Position numbers and translations under genes: made by a program
In this document: positions 10,760 to 20,796 of the stretch, piece after piece
Position numbering within the stretch: position 1 is the first letter of the stretch
How the letters are laid out: every line of letters starts with the position of its first letter
DNA from: Sphingobium amiense
GTDB lineage: Bacteria; Pseudomonadota; Alphaproteobacteria; Sphingomonadales; Sphingomonadaceae
Assembly: GCF_003967075.1 (NCBI RefSeq)
Contig: NZ_AP018664.1
Location: 2,914,001 to 2,978,000 of the forward strand
Direction: 5' to 3'
DNA length: 64,000 nucleotides
Notes under the pieces: generated by a model
What the model was told of the DNA's origin: nothing
Seen by the model: only the letters and a program-made list of their open reading frames with translations
Databases searched by the model: none

Positions 10760-13051
10760 GTGACTGACATTTCTACCTTTACCGGCGAATTCCGCAGCCG
10801 TGAACGGGAGGCGGCCTTCCAGGCAGAGCGCGTGCCCGAGTCGTGCCGCCACGCACGCCGCCTCTTCCTGCTGTCCGTCCTGCTCAACGCCCTGTTCCTC
10901 ATCAGCGACTGGCGCTTTGCCGGAACGCCGCATTTCTGGGTCGCCGTGCCCGCGCGCGTCGCCATCGTGGTCTGGTCGCTCGCATGTCTGTATCTCTGCC
11001 GCCGGGTCACGACCTTCCCCGCGCTCGTGCGGCTGTGCGCGGTCTGGCAGGTGGTGACGGCGATCGGCGTCGCCTTTCTGGTGAGTTCGCGCAGCGACAT
11101 CGCGATCTTCGTGCTCGTCATGCTGCCGCTGGTCTTCTATCTGGTGGTGCCGACCAGCTTTCGCGGCAATGCGGGCGGCGGGCTCGTCTGCGCGCTCATC
11201 CTGCTGACGGGCTATGCCGCGCCCGCGCCCCATTCCGCCACCCTGCCCGGCATGGCGATGGCGCTTCTCATCCTCCACTGCGGCATGTGCATCGCCGTCG
11301 TGCGCAGCAATCGCCTGCAACGGCAGGAATGGGTGGCCATGCACGCCGCGCGCAGGGCGCAGGATGCGCTGGCCACGGGCCGCGATACGCTGGAGCGCAT
11401 GTTCATGGCGGTTCCGCTGCCCCTGCTCGTCACGCGCAAGGATGGCAGCATCGTCCGGCAGAATCGCGCGGCGCAGGAAGCCTATGGCGGGGGCGCAGCC
11501 ACCGTGCTGGCCAGCGCTGACCAGTGCTATGTCGACGCGGCGGAGCGGAGCGCGCTGGTCCATCACCTGCTGCGCGAAGAAGCCATCGACAATTTCGAAT
11601 GCCGCCTGCGTCGCGGCGACGGGGCGATCCGCAACGCGCTGCTGTCTTCCCGGCCGGTCATGATCGACGGCGAAACCTGCTTCATGACCAGTGTCGTCGA
11701 TATTACGGACCGCAAGGCGGCCGAGCGGCATCTGGAACGGCAGGCGATGACCGACGCCCTTACCGGCCTTGCCAACCGCACCCATTTCCTGAAAGCGCTG
11801 GACGAGGCGACGACGCGTCCCGGCGGGGGGAGCCGGAGGGCCAGCCATGCCGCCGTGCTGCTGATCGACCTCGACGAATTCAAGCGCGTCAACGATACGG
11901 CGGGGCACGCCGCCGGTGACGCGCTGCTGTGCGCCGTGGCCGAACGGCTGCGCGACGCGTTACGGCCGGGCGACCTGATCGCCCGGATGGGCGGCGACGA
12001 ATTCGCGGTGCTGCTGACCCGGCTGACGGGCGCGCGGGCGCTTCACCCGCTGCTGGCGCGCATTACCGAGCATCTCCATGCGCCCTTCAGCCACGATGGC
12101 CGCCCGATCGACTGCCGCGCCAGCATCGGCGTGGCAATGTTTCCCGATCACGGACGGGACAGCGCCTCGCTCATCAAACATGCCGACATCGCGCTCTATG
12201 ACGCGAAGGATAATGGCCGGGGCCGCGCGACCCTGTTCGGGCCGGAACTGCTGACCCACTGGCAAAGCGAAGTGGCGATGCTGGACCGGGCGCGCGACCT
12301 GCTGGCGCGCGACGCCGCCTGCGCCTGGTATCAGCCCAAGGTCGCGCTCGACAGCGGCGCCATCATAGGGTTCGAAGCGCTGTTCCGCTCCCCAACACCC
12401 GGCGGCGGCATCGTCATGCCGTGCGACATCGCCGCCGCCTTCGAACATCCCGAACTCGGCCCCGCCATCACCGACCAGATGATCCGCCACATCGTGCGCG
12501 ATTGCGCGCGCTGGCGGGCGGGCGGCCTCGATGTCGGCCATGTCGCGATCAACCTGTCAGGCGCGGACCTCGACGACAGCGGATTCCACGACCGCCTGCT
12601 CGACCGCCTGAATGAAGCGGGCCTCCCGACATCCACCATCGAACTGGAAGTTACCGAATCGGTGTTTCTGGGCCGTAACGCGGATCGTGTGGCGCGCACG
12701 CTCAAGCGCCTGAGCGGTCAGGGCATCGCCATCGCGCTGGACGATTTCGGCACCGGCTATGCCTCGTTATCCCACCTCAAGCAGTTTCCGATCGACGTCA
12801 TCAAGATCGACCGCCAGTTCGTGCGCGATCTCGAAACCGATCCGGACGACGCCGCCATCGTGCGGGCGGTGCTGAATCTGGCTTACAGCCTTGGGATCAG
12901 GACGGTGGCCGAAGGCGTCGAGACGCCGCAGCAGGTGGACTATCTGCGCGCGGGCGGGTGCCATGTCGGCCAGGGATTCCATTTCAGCCCGGCGGTTTCT
13001 CCCGCCGCCGCCGAGACGATGCTGCGCGCGGCGCAGGTGGCCCGGCGCTGA
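10760..13051 (+). CDS. Membrane PAS-GGDEF-EAL protein (c-di-GMP cyclase/phosphodiesterase)
   Basis: This 763-aa protein starts with GTG. The N-terminal about 195 residues are hydrophobic, with several predicted membrane segments. They are followed by a PAS-like domain (about 205-320), a GGDEF domain with intact GGDEF at 411-415 and an RPGD inhibitory I-site five residues before it, and an EAL domain (EAL at 539-541, then NLSGADLDD, ELEVTES, DDFGTGYASLSHLK, IKIDRQF and AEGVET). All residues usual for both diguanylate cyclase and phosphodiesterase activity appear present, so either or both could be active. It is divergent from the str operon and convergent with the next gene. Confidence 0.93.
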   Translation: MTDISTFTGEFRSREREAAFQAERVPESCRHARRLFLLSVLLNALFLISDWRFAGTPHFWVAVPARVAIVVWSLACLYLCRRVTTFPALVRLCAVWQVVTAIGVAFLVSSRSDIAIFVLVMLPLVFYLVVPTSFRGNAGGGLVCALILLTGYAAPAPHSATLPGMAMALLILHCGMCIAVVRSNRLQRQEWVAMHAARRAQDALATGRDTLERMFMAVPLPLLVTRKDGSIVRQNRAAQEAYGGGAATVLASADQCYVDAAERSALVHHLLREEAIDNFECRLRRGDGAIRNALLSSRPVMIDGETCFMTSVVDITDRKAAERHLERQAMTDALTGLANRTHFLKALDEATTRPGGGSRRASHAAVLLIDLDEFKRVNDTAGHAAGDALLCAVAERLRDALRPGDLIARMGGDEFAVLLTRLTGARALHPLLARITEHLHAPFSHDGRPIDCRASIGVAMFPDHGRDSASLIKHADIALYDAKDNGRGRATLFGPELLTHWQSEVAMLDRARDLLARDAACAWYQPKVALDSGAIIGFEALFRSPTPGGGIVMPCDIAAAFEHPELGPAITDQMIRHIVRDCARWRAGGLDVGHVAINLSGADLDDSGFHDRLLDRLNEAGLPTSTIELEVTESVFLGRNADRVARTLKRLSGQGIAIALDDFGTGYASLSHLKQFPIDVIKIDRQFVRDLETDPDDAAIVRAVLNLAYSLGIRTVAEGVETPQQVDYLRAGGCHVGQGFHFSPAVSPAAAETMLRAAQVARR

Positions 13052-13093
13052 TCGGCGCATCCTAGCTGCAGGACCGATCCTGCCGTCTGCCGG

Positions 13094-13759
13094 TCAGGCG
13101 TTACCGATGCGGTCGGCGTAGAGCATCCGTCCCGGCCCCATCATGCCCAGAACCTGCGGCACCAGATGCGGCGCGACGGCGAAGCAGCCTTCGGACCGGC
13201 CGCACTTGCCCCATGCGGCGACATGATCCTCACTTACATAGTCGGCGCCGTGGATGACGATGGCGCGGGTCTCCGCATTGCTGTTCTGCGGATCGAGACC
13301 GATGAGGCGCATCGAGCGGCCATGCTGCCCGAAATACATGTCGCCGGTCTTGAACGCGCCCTGACTGCTGGCCAGCGAATTGGGTTCGTTGGAAAAGCTG
13401 TGCAGCCAGCCGGAATGGGCGGGATCGGAGCCGCGACCGTGCGAGACCAGATAGCTGCTCGTCTGCCCGCCGATGAGATCGACGATGTGCATCCGCATAT
13501 CGCGTGAGGGCGCATCGAAATCGACGATGGCGACCCTGTCGCGCAGTTCGAAATGATGCGCGTGATTGTCGAGCGCGGCCTTAGCCCGCTCCAGCAGCGG
13601 CGCGTAGGGCTTGGCGGCGACGGCCTTCGGCGTGGCGGGAACCGGAGCCAGACTGGCGGGTTCAGCCATCGTCGGCAGAGCGGCGCGACCCATGCTGTCC
13701 GACAGAAACGAAAAGGCGAGTCCGCTTAAAGCGAACTTCGTAAAATTGCGGCGATCCAT
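13094..13759 (-). CDS. Murein L,D-transpeptidase catalytic-domain (YkuD_2) protein, exported
   Basis: This is a 221-aa protein with a twin-arginine-like N-terminus (MDRRNFTKFALSG) and hydrophobic core, suggesting Tat export. The catalytic region has His170 (VIHGADYVSE) and Cys192 (GRSEGCFAV), the HxxC arrangement of the family that contains the E. coli YafK/YkuD_2 relatives. It probably acts on peptidoglycan crosslinks or lipoprotein attachment in the periplasm; the substrate is unknown. It lies upstream in the same direction as the lipoprotein and a second L,D-transpeptidase gene, though spacing suggests separate units. Confidence 0.88.
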   Translation of the reverse strand: MDRRNFTKFALSGLAFSFLSDSMGRAALPTMAEPASLAPVPATPKAVAAKPYAPLLERAKAALDNHAHHFELRDRVAIVDFDAPSRDMRMHIVDLIGGQTSSYLVSHGRGSDPAHSGWLHSFSNEPNSLASSQGAFKTGDMYFGQHGRSMRLIGLDPQNSNAETRAIVIHGADYVSEDHVAAWGKCGRSEGCFAVAPHLVPQVLGMMGPGRMLYADRIGNA

Positions 13760-13811
13760 GACCGCCGTATAACAAATGCTGCGCTCTGTTTGAAGACCGG
13801 GGCGGCGGCCT

Positions 13812-14123
13812 TCATTCGCCTGTCCTGCTCGCCTCGTCCGCAGGCTGGCTCTGTTCGCCGCCTTCGGGCAGCCGGGCCGTCATGCCGGTCGCTTCGGCAT
13901 CGTCGAGAATCTGCTGCTGTTCCGACACGGATGGCGGCGGCGCGGCCGGAGTCGCGGCGGCGTTGTTCTGCGGTTCGGGCAGCGGCGCGTCGGGTTCGTC
14001 GACGATGAAATTTTCGACCGGCGGCTCGACCAGATTGTTGGTCGCAGGCGCCTCTTCCTCCTTCTTGCCGCAGGCAGCGAGGATCAGCGTGCCGGCAAGG
14101 GCAATGAGGGCGATTTTGCGCAT
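13812..14123 (-). CDS. Small Pro/Glu-rich lipoprotein, function unknown
   Basis: This 103-aa protein has a clear lipoprotein signal: MRKIALIALAGTLILAACGKK, with lipobox LAAC. The mature part is low-complexity, acidic and rich in Pro, Ala, Asn and Glu and looks disordered. No domain is recognised. It starts 6 nt after the stop of the L,D-transpeptidase gene on the same strand and is likely co-transcribed with it, so a role in cell-envelope biogenesis is plausible but is inference only. Confidence 0.75.
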   Translation of the reverse strand: MRKIALIALAGTLILAACGKKEEEAPATNNLVEPPVENFIVDEPDAPLPEPQNNAAATPAAPPPSVSEQQQILDDAEATGMTARLPEGGEQSQPADEASRTGE

Positions 14124-14129
14124 GGAACG

Positions 14130-15578
14130 TCAGTCCTTCGATGCAAGGGAGGGGGATGGCGCGGCGGTCGGATCGACCCGGCGGCTCGACGCCTCGATCT
14201 TCGACGCGAGCAGCTTGTCCCAGCCATAGGGGTCGGCGCGGAAGCTGACCACGCCGTCATTGTTGGCGAAGGCGGTCCAGTAGAGCAGATAGACCGCGAC
14301 TTCCTTCGGCAACGAAACCCGCTGCGTCTTGCCCTCGTCGATCAGGGCCTGGATCTGTCCGTCGAGCGTCGGGTCGCCCGCCACCATCTGCTCGGCGAGC
14401 GCCACGGGCTTTTCGAGGCGGATGCAGCCATGGCTCGCCAGCCGGTCATAGCTGGCGAACTTCCCGCGCGAGGGCGTGTCGTGCAGGTAGACGGCGAAGG
14501 GGTTGTTGAAATCGAACTTCAACCGGCCCAGCGCGCTGTTGGGACCGGCGGGCTGCACGATCCGCTCGCCGCCCTCGGGCGTCTTGATGATCTTGTAACC
14601 CTGCTTGAGGAGGGTCGCGCGGCCCTTGGGAAACAGTTCGCGCTTCGCGATCGACATCGGAACGTTCCATGGCGGATTGACGACGATCGAATGGATGCTC
14701 GACGCCAGCATCGGCGTTGCATTGTCCGGGCTGCCGGTGACGGCCCGCATCGAGCTGACCGGCTGGTCGCCTTCGAACACCGTCAGCACGGCGGCGGCGA
14801 TGTTCACCTGCACCCGGTTGACCGGCAGGCTGCGCGGCATCCAGCGCCAGCGTTCCATATTCGCCATGATCGCGGCGATCCGGTCGTCCACCCCGATATT
14901 GAGAGCGGCCAGCGTGCGCGTGTCGAGAGTGCCGGTGGGGTTGAGGCCATAGCGGCGCTGCGCCCGCTGGATCACCGCAGTCAGCGGCTCGCCGGGCGTC
15001 ACCGCCGGATCTTCCAGCGCGATGCGCCTGCGCACCGCATCGGCGGGAGAAGTCGCCGCCAGCGACGGCCAGCCGCCCTTGTCGCGGATCGCCTCATATC
15101 GGGCAAGACCCTTGCGCAGCGTCTCATAGCCCGCCCAGGGCGGCGTCAGTCCGCTGGCCCACTGCGCCAGCCGGTCCTCGCTCACCGCCCTGGCGAGGCC
15201 GGGCCGGGGATCGAAGGCCGCGGGGCGCAGCGCCCAGATGTCGAGGAAGTCGGCGGTATCGACCCGCCCGGTCCCCAGCGCCTTCGCCCGGTCGAGCAGC
15301 GCCGTCACCAGCGCGTCGCCCTTCAGGGCTACGCTGTCCTTCTGCCGCGCCATCAGCCCCTGCGCCGCGCCGTTCTTCAGCCACTGGTTCGCCCATGCCT
15401 CCTGCGCCGGAGAGAGAGCGGGGATCGGCACCGGCGGCGGTGGGGCGGGAACGGGCTGGACGGTGGGCGGCGCCAGCGTCGGGGCGACGGCGGGGGGCGG
15501 GGTCTGGGCGGAAAGAGGAAGGGAAGACAGGCCGGCAAGCGCCAGCAGGGGCAAACGGATCATCATGGGACGGTTCAT
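14130..15578 (-). CDS. L,D-transpeptidase, YcbB/LdtD type
   Basis: This 482-aa protein starts at ATG 15578; a much longer frame is antisense shadow of the next gene. Signal peptide at residues 1-24, a Pro-rich linker, an N-terminal scaffold region, a peptidoglycan-binding-like helix bundle at about 195-226 and a YkuD domain at about 255-405 with ASHGCIRLEKP, nucleophile Cys385. Such enzymes form 3-3 crosslinks in periplasmic peptidoglycan. A promoter with TATCTG only 7 nt before the ATG suggests a leaderless transcript. Confidence 0.93.
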   Translation of the reverse strand: MNRPMMIRLPLLALAGLSSLPLSAQTPPPAVAPTLAPPTVQPVPAPPPPVPIPALSPAQEAWANQWLKNGAAQGLMARQKDSVALKGDALVTALLDRAKALGTGRVDTADFLDIWALRPAAFDPRPGLARAVSEDRLAQWASGLTPPWAGYETLRKGLARYEAIRDKGGWPSLAATSPADAVRRRIALEDPAVTPGEPLTAVIQRAQRRYGLNPTGTLDTRTLAALNIGVDDRIAAIMANMERWRWMPRSLPVNRVQVNIAAAVLTVFEGDQPVSSMRAVTGSPDNATPMLASSIHSIVVNPPWNVPMSIAKRELFPKGRATLLKQGYKIIKTPEGGERIVQPAGPNSALGRLKFDFNNPFAVYLHDTPSRGKFASYDRLASHGCIRLEKPVALAEQMVAGDPTLDGQIQALIDEGKTQRVSLPKEVAVYLLYWTAFANNDGVVSFRADPYGWDKLLASKIEASSRRVDPTAAPSPSLASKD

Positions 15579-15585
15579 GCTGGAC

Positions 15586-15613
15586 CAGATAGCGCAAAGC
15601 GGCCATCGTTCAA
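15586..15613 (-). promoter_or_regulatory. Promoter of the L,D-transpeptidase gene, leaderless arrangement
   Basis: Minus-strand TTGAAC (15613-15608), 16-nt spacer, TATCTG (15591-15586), then 7 nt to the ATG at 15578. The predicted transcription start coincides with the start codon. Confidence 0.5.
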
Positions 15614-15635
15614 ATCGCGATAGCCCGAAAAGATC

Positions 15636-16553
15636 ATGCTGCACGTTGTTCACCACCCCGCCTATGTCTCGCCTGCAACACCCGGCAGCGGCTTTCGTTT
15701 CGACAAATATGGGCTGGTGATGGATGCGCTGGCGGAAAGCGGTGCGCCGTTCCTTCGCCACACGCCCCAACCGATGCCGCGCCGCTGGATCGAGGCGGTC
15801 CATGATCCCGTCTATGTCGAGGAAGTGCTGAGCCTGACCGTGCCCGCCGCCAAGGAACGGCGCATCGGCTTTCCCGTGACGGAGCGGGTGATGCGCCGCT
15901 CGCTGCTGTCGCCGGGCGGCACATGGGCGGCGGCCAAGCTGGCGCAGCAGCATGGCTATGCCGCCAATGCCGCGGGCGGGAGCCATCATGCGCTGGCCGA
16001 TACGGGCGCGGGCTATTGCGTGTTCAACGATCTGGCCATCGCCGCCAGCCGCCTGATCGCGGAAGGGGACGCGGCGCGCATCCTGATTCTCGACCTCGAC
16101 GTGCATCAGGGGGACGGCACCGCGTCGCTGCTGGCGGGACGGAGCGACATCTTCACCCTGTCGGTCCATGCGGAGAAGAATTTCCCGGTGAGGAAGGCGC
16201 GCTCGACGCTCGACATCGGGCTGCCCGACGGGACGGGCGATGACGCCTATCTGGCGACGGTGCGCGACGTGCTGCCCCGCGTGCTCGACGATTTCGGGCC
16301 GGATCTCATCCTCTATCAGGCCGGAGTGGACCCCCATGGCGAGGACCGGCTGGGGCGGCTGGCGCTGACCGACGAGGGGCTGGCGGCGCGGGACCGTTTC
16401 GTCGTCGCGCAGGCGCTGGGGCGGTGCATCCCGGTCGCCAGCACCATGGGCGGCGGCTATGGCGCGGACCGGATGGCGGTCGCCCGCCGCCACGCCGCCT
16501 GCATGATCCGCATGGCGGACGAAGCGGTCAGTGCAGCGTATCGGCGCCCGTGA
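15636..16553 (+). CDS. Histone-deacetylase-family hydrolase (AcuC/APAH-like)
   Basis: This 305-aa protein has the HDAC superfamily fold signature: [21 protein letters not shown] (catalytic His pair), [12 protein letters not shown] (zinc ligands Asp and His) and [16 protein letters not shown] near the C-terminus. Bacterial members remove acetyl groups from acetylated lysine, acetylpolyamines or acetoin-related substrates; the substrate here cannot be told. It is divergent from the L,D-transpeptidase gene and overlaps the next, convergent gene by 26 nt. Confidence 0.92.
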   Translation: MLHVVHHPAYVSPATPGSGFRFDKYGLVMDALAESGAPFLRHTPQPMPRRWIEAVHDPVYVEEVLSLTVPAAKERRIGFPVTERVMRRSLLSPGGTWAAAKLAQQHGYAANAAGGSHHALADTGAGYCVFNDLAIAASRLIAEGDAARILILDLDVHQGDGTASLLAGRSDIFTLSVHAEKNFPVRKARSTLDIGLPDGTGDDAYLATVRDVLPRVLDDFGPDLILYQAGVDPHGEDRLGRLALTDEGLAARDRFVVAQALGRCIPVASTMGGGYGADRMAVARRHAACMIRMADEAVSAAYRRP

Positions 16554-17097
16554 CCGTCGCCCTGCTCTCCATCAGCTTCGCCGCAACCAGCCCGGCGAGC
16601 GCCAGACCGACGAAATCGCTGAACGCGAGATAGAGGATATAGCCCCACGGCGCATGGTTGAACACGGCCTGCCCGATGTCCATCCACAGCACGGCCGCGA
16701 GCGCGAAGAACACCGCCGCGCGCACCCGGCTGACAAAGTCGGGAAGCGCCAGCCGCAGCGCCAGTGCGATCAGCAGCCCGACGATCAGCGACAGGATCAG
16801 ACCGCCGATCAGCGACGCTCCGTCCATCACGGGAAAGCCGCTGCTGTTGTAGAAGATCTGCGCCACCGGCCCGCGTCCGTAGAGGATGGTGCCCTGCGCG
16901 GTGGAGGGATCGGGGATGACATAGACGCCGGTGCCGCTGGCGTTGAGCGCCTGCGCCAGCGCGGCCTGCAGATTGGCGCTCGCCTGATCGTCCGCCCGGC
17001 TCATGGCGATGGCGGACAGCGGCGTGCCCCAGAAGATAAAGCCGGTGACGAACAAGGCCAGCCCGCCCAGCAGGCCGCCGATCACGGAACGAAGCAT
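16528..17097 (-). CDS. Conserved-looking inner-membrane protein, function unknown
   Basis: This 189-aa protein starts at [20 protein letters not shown], chosen because GGGGGAGGG lies just upstream (a longer frame to 17124 has no RBS). It has an N-terminal membrane helix, an about 70-residue extracytoplasmic region containing [12 protein letters not shown], and three further membrane helices toward the C-terminus. No family is recognised. It lies 75 nt beyond the end of hisE on the same strand. Confidence 0.7.
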   Translation of the reverse strand: MLRSVIGGLLGGLALFVTGFIFWGTPLSAIAMSRADDQASANLQAALAQALNASGTGVYVIPDPSTAQGTILYGRGPVAQIFYNSSGFPVMDGASLIGGLILSLIVGLLIALALRLALPDFVSRVRAAVFFALAAVLWMDIGQAVFNHAPWGYILYLAFSDFVGLALAGLVAAKLMESRATVTGADTLH

Positions 17098-17172
17098 ATC
17101 TGCCCTCCCCCTGTTTCGATGCAAAAGGTTCGCGCATCAACGCAGGGGACGCAACTTCTTTCCGCTGGCGGA

Positions 17173-17493
17173 TCAGTCCTTCGGGCGGGCCGCCTTTTCG
17201 GCGATGCCCGATATGCCCTCGCGCCGCTCCAGTTCGTCGAGCACCGCGTCGAACGGCACGTCCATGTCGGCGAGCAGCAGCAGCAGGTGGAAGAGCAGGT
17301 CCGCGCTTTCTCCGACCACTTCGTCGCGGTGTCCGGCCATGGCGGCGATAACGGTCTCGACCGCTTCCTCGCCCACCTTCTGCGCGATCTTGGCGCGGCC
17401 CTTGTGCGCCATCTTCGCGACATAGGAGGATGCCGGGTCGGCGCTTCGCCGATCCCGGATCGTGGCTTCAAGCTGGTGCAGGGTCGAGCGCAT
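17173..17493 (-). CDS. hisE: Phosphoribosyl-ATP diphosphatase
   Basis: This 106-aa protein catalyses the second step of histidine synthesis, PRATP to PRAMP. It shows the MazG-like HisE core: SYVAKMAHKGRAKIAQKVGEEAVETVIAA and ESADLLFHLLLLLADMDV. ATG at 17493 is preferred over an upstream TTG because GAGG lies 8 nt before it. It is 9 nt after hisF and forms the last gene of hisB-hisH-hisA-hisF-hisE. hisI is not in the window. Confidence 0.96.
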   Translation of the reverse strand: MRSTLHQLEATIRDRRSADPASSYVAKMAHKGRAKIAQKVGEEAVETVIAAMAGHRDEVVGESADLLFHLLLLLADMDVPFDAVLDELERREGISGIAEKAARPKD

Positions 17494-17502
17494 GGGCAAG
17501 CC

Positions 17503-18282
<780 letters not shown>

Positions 18283-18286
18283 GGCC

Positions 18287-19024
18287 TCACGCCGCCGCCT
18301 GCGCCACTGCGAGCGCGGTCCTGAGGTCGAGCCTCCCGTCATAAAGCGCGCGGCCGGTGATGACGCCTTCAATTCCTTCGTCGGCATGGAGGCTGAGGAT
18401 GCGAATGTCGGCGATGCCCGCCACGCCGCCGCTCGCGATCACCGGGATGTCGGTCGCGCGGGCGAGGTCCACGGTCGCGTCGATATTGCATCCCTTGAGC
18501 AGCCCGTCGCGGCCCACATCGGTGAAGAGCAGGCTGGCGACGCCCGCATCCTCGAACCGGCGGGCGAGGTCGATGACGGGCATGTCGCTCTTTTCCGCCC
18601 AGCCGTCGGTCGCGACGAAGCCGTCGCGCGCATCCACCGCGACGACGATGCCGCCGGGAAAGTCGCGCGCCGCCGCCTTCACGAAAGCGGGGTCCTTGAG
18701 CGCCGCCGTGCCAATGACGATGCGCGAGACGCCAAGGTCGAACCAGCGCTCCACCGCCTCGCGGTTGCGGATGCCGCCACCGAGCTGGACATGGCCCGGA
18801 AAGGCTTCGACGATCGCTTCGACCGCTACGGCATTGACGGCATGGCCCGCGAAGCTGCCGTCGAGATCGACGACATGCAGATGCTGCGCCCCGGCCTGCG
18901 CGAACAGGACGGCCTGCGCCGCGGGATCGTCGCCATAGACGGTCGCGCGGTCCATATCGCCTTCGGCAAGGCGAACGACCTGTCCGCCCTTGAGGTCGAT
19001 GGCGGGGAAGACGATGAGGCTCAC
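18287..19024 (-). CDS. hisA: ProFAR isomerase
   Basis: This 245-aa TIM barrel, paralogous to HisF, carries [13 protein letters not shown] with the first catalytic Asp, [14 protein letters not shown], and [11 protein letters not shown] with the second Asp. It isomerises ProFAR to PRFAR. I prefer GTG at 19024, which overlaps the hisH stop as GTGA and has GGAG 9 nt upstream; a second GTG at 19033 would add three residues. Confidence 0.97.
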   Translation of the reverse strand: MSLIVFPAIDLKGGQVVRLAEGDMDRATVYGDDPAAQAVLFAQAGAQHLHVVDLDGSFAGHAVNAVAVEAIVEAFPGHVQLGGGIRNREAVERWFDLGVSRIVIGTAALKDPAFVKAAARDFPGGIVVAVDARDGFVATDGWAEKSDMPVIDLARRFEDAGVASLLFTDVGRDGLLKGCNIDATVDLARATDIPVIASGGVAGIADIRILSLHADEGIEGVITGRALYDGRLDLRTALAVAQAAA

Positions 19025-19638
19025 GGACGCCACTCCAGGAAACGGGTGAGGAAGGAAAGGCCGTAGCGCTGGCTCTTTTCCGGGTGGAACTGGCAGCCGA
19101 CGATCGTGTCGCGCGCGACCGCAGCGACCAGTGGGCCGCCATGGTCGGTCAGCGCGGCGACATGCGCCGGATCGGCGGCGTCGAAATGATAGCTGTGCAG
19201 GAAATAGGCCTCCCCGCCTTCCAGCAGCCCGGGCGCGGCGGCGGTCAGGCGCACATCGTTCCAGCCCATGTGCGGCACCTTGACGGCGGGGTCGGCAGGC
19301 TCGATCCGCCGCACTGTGCCGGGCACCCAGCCCAGCCCCTCATGCCGCCCGAACTCTTCGCCCGCGTCGGCCAGCAACTGCATGCCCACGCACACGCCCA
19401 GGAAGGGCACGCCCCGCGTCCGCACCGCATCGCCCATCGCCTCGACCATGCCGGGTATGGCCACCAGCGCGTCGCGGCAGGCGCGGAAGGCACCCACGCC
19501 CGGCAGGACGATGCGGTCGGCGGTACGGACGACTTCGGCGTCTGCGGTGATGACGACATCCCGCGCGCCCGCCTTGCGCAGCGCATTGTGCACCGAATGG
19601 AGGTTGCCCGCGCCATAGTCGATCAGCGCAACGGTCAT
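19021..19638 (-). CDS. hisH: Imidazole glycerol phosphate synthase, glutaminase subunit
   Basis: This 205-aa class I glutamine amidotransferase begins [20 protein letters not shown]. The nucleophile lies in [10 protein letters not shown] and the His-Glu pair in [11 protein letters not shown]. It supplies ammonia to HisF. The ATG lies 4 nt after the hisB stop; an ORF extended upstream into hisB is a reading-frame artefact. Confidence 0.98.
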   Translation of the reverse strand: MTVALIDYGAGNLHSVHNALRKAGARDVVITADAEVVRTADRIVLPGVGAFRACRDALVAIPGMVEAMGDAVRTRGVPFLGVCVGMQLLADAGEEFGRHEGLGWVPGTVRRIEPADPAVKVPHMGWNDVRLTAAAPGLLEGGEAYFLHSYHFDAADPAHVAALTDHGGPLVAAVARDTIVGCQFHPEKSQRYGLSFLTRFLEWRP

Positions 19639-19642
19639 CGCG

Positions 19643-20230
19643 TTACAGCATGCCCTTGGTCGACGGGATCGCGTCGGCCTTGCGCGGGTCGATCTCCACC
19701 GCCTGCCGAAGCGCGCGGGCCAGCCCCTTGAACGCGCTTTCGACGATATGGTGGTTGTTGCTGCCGTAAAGATTTTCGATGTGCAGCGTGACGCCCGCCG
19801 CCTGTGCGAAGCTGTGGAAGAAATGCTCCACCATCTCCGCGTCCCACTCGCCGATCTTCTCGACGGTGAAGGGGAGTTTGCACACCAGCCAGGGGCGGCC
19901 CGAAATGTCGAGCGCAACGCGCGTCAGCGTCTCGTCCATGGGCGAATAGACGCTGCCGTAGCGGGAAATGCCGCGCTTGTCGCCGAGCGCCTTCGCCACC
20001 GCCTCGCCGATGGCGATGGCCGTATCCTCGGTCGTGTGATGCTGGTCGACATGAAGGTCGCCCACCGTCTTCACGTCCATGTCTATGAGCGAGTGGCGCG
20101 AAAGCTGCTCGATCATATGGTCGAGGAAGCCGATGCCGGTCGACACCGTATAGAGGCCCGTGCCGTCCAGATTGACGGTCACGTCGATGCGGGTTTCCGC
20201 AGTGTTGCGGTGAATTTCGGCCGTGCGCAT
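19643..20230 (-). CDS. hisB: Imidazoleglycerol-phosphate dehydratase
   Basis: This 195-aa protein starts at [17 protein letters not shown]. Metal-binding motifs are intact: [29 protein letters not shown], and the second set EHFFHSFAQ and [17 protein letters not shown]. It is the monofunctional HisB, not fused to the phosphatase domain found in enterobacteria. First gene of the his operon; the promoter TATAGG lies only 6 nt before the ATG. Confidence 0.98.
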   Translation of the reverse strand: MRTAEIHRNTAETRIDVTVNLDGTGLYTVSTGIGFLDHMIEQLSRHSLIDMDVKTVGDLHVDQHHTTEDTAIAIGEAVAKALGDKRGISRYGSVYSPMDETLTRVALDISGRPWLVCKLPFTVEKIGEWDAEMVEHFFHSFAQAAGVTLHIENLYGSNNHHIVESAFKGLARALRQAVEIDPRKADAIPSTKGML

Positions 20231-20236
20231 GGCCGC

Positions 20237-20264
20237 CCTATAGCGCCTCGCGCCCATCATGCAA
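20237..20264 (-). promoter_or_regulatory. his operon promoter, leaderless arrangement
   Basis: Minus-strand TTGCAT (20264-20259), 16-nt spacer, TATAGG (20242-20237), then 6 nt to the hisB ATG at 20230. Transcription would begin at or within a base of the start codon, and no Shine-Dalgarno could be included. Confidence 0.6.
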
Positions 20265-20278
20265 TGACGCGCGCGGGG

Positions 20279-20306
20279 TTGACCCCCGGTTTCCCGTCGC
20301 TAGGAC
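20279..20306 (+). promoter_or_regulatory. sspB promoter, near-leaderless arrangement
   Basis: TTGACC (20279-20284), 16-nt spacer, TAGGAC (20301-20306), with the sspB ATG 8 nt further on. It is back to back with the his promoter in an 84-bp divergent intergenic region. Confidence 0.5.
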
Positions 20307-20314
20307 ATTCACCC

Positions 20315-20791
20315 ATGAGCGAAGACCTGCCCGACAGCCTGATTCCCTATGACGAGATCGTGCAGGAAGCGCTGCGCGCGGTCGTCGGCCGGGTGCTGGG
20401 GGAAGTGCAGGCGACCGGCGGGCTGCCGGGCGCGCATCATTTCTACATCACCTTCAAGACGCAGGCGCCCGGCGTCGATATTCCGCGCCATCTGGTCGAG
20501 CGTTTCCCCGACGAAATGACCATCGTGCTCCAGAATAAATTCTGGGATCTCAAGGTCAGCGACCAGCATTTCGAGGTGAGCCTGACCTTCAATCAGGTCG
20601 CGGCGCACCTCTATATCCCCTTCTCCGCGATCACGGCCTTCGTCGATCCGGCGGTCAACTTCGCGCTCCAGTTCCAGGTGAATGCCGACGAAGCGCCCGA
20701 GCCGCATGAAGAGGCGGAGAATGACGCGCCGCCGGTGGTGAGCGAAGACGGCTCCAACGTCGTCACGGTGGATTTCGGCAAGAAGAAATAA
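20315..20791 (+). CDS. sspB: SspB-type ClpXP adaptor
   Basis: This 158-aa protein matches the alphaproteobacterial SspB family: IPYDEIVQEALRAVVGRVL, then HHFYITFKTQAPGVDIPRHL and RFPDEMTIVLQNKFWDL, the ssrA-tag-binding core, an acidic linker, and a C-terminal VVTVDFGKKK of the kind used to tether ClpX. It delivers ssrA-tagged proteins to ClpXP. The start is within a much longer antisense-like frame; ATG 20315 is chosen from homology and promoter position. Confidence 0.92.
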   Translation: MSEDLPDSLIPYDEIVQEALRAVVGRVLGEVQATGGLPGAHHFYITFKTQAPGVDIPRHLVERFPDEMTIVLQNKFWDLKVSDQHFEVSLTFNQVAAHLYIPFSAITAFVDPAVNFALQFQVNADEAPEPHEEAENDAPPVVSEDGSNVVTVDFGKKK

Positions 20792-20796
20792 GGCGG

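Noticed and set aside
15579..16493. 5' extension of the L,D-transpeptidase frame (to 787 codons)
   Set aside because: The extra part is antisense to the HDAC-family gene, and a signal peptide plus promoter support the start at 15578.
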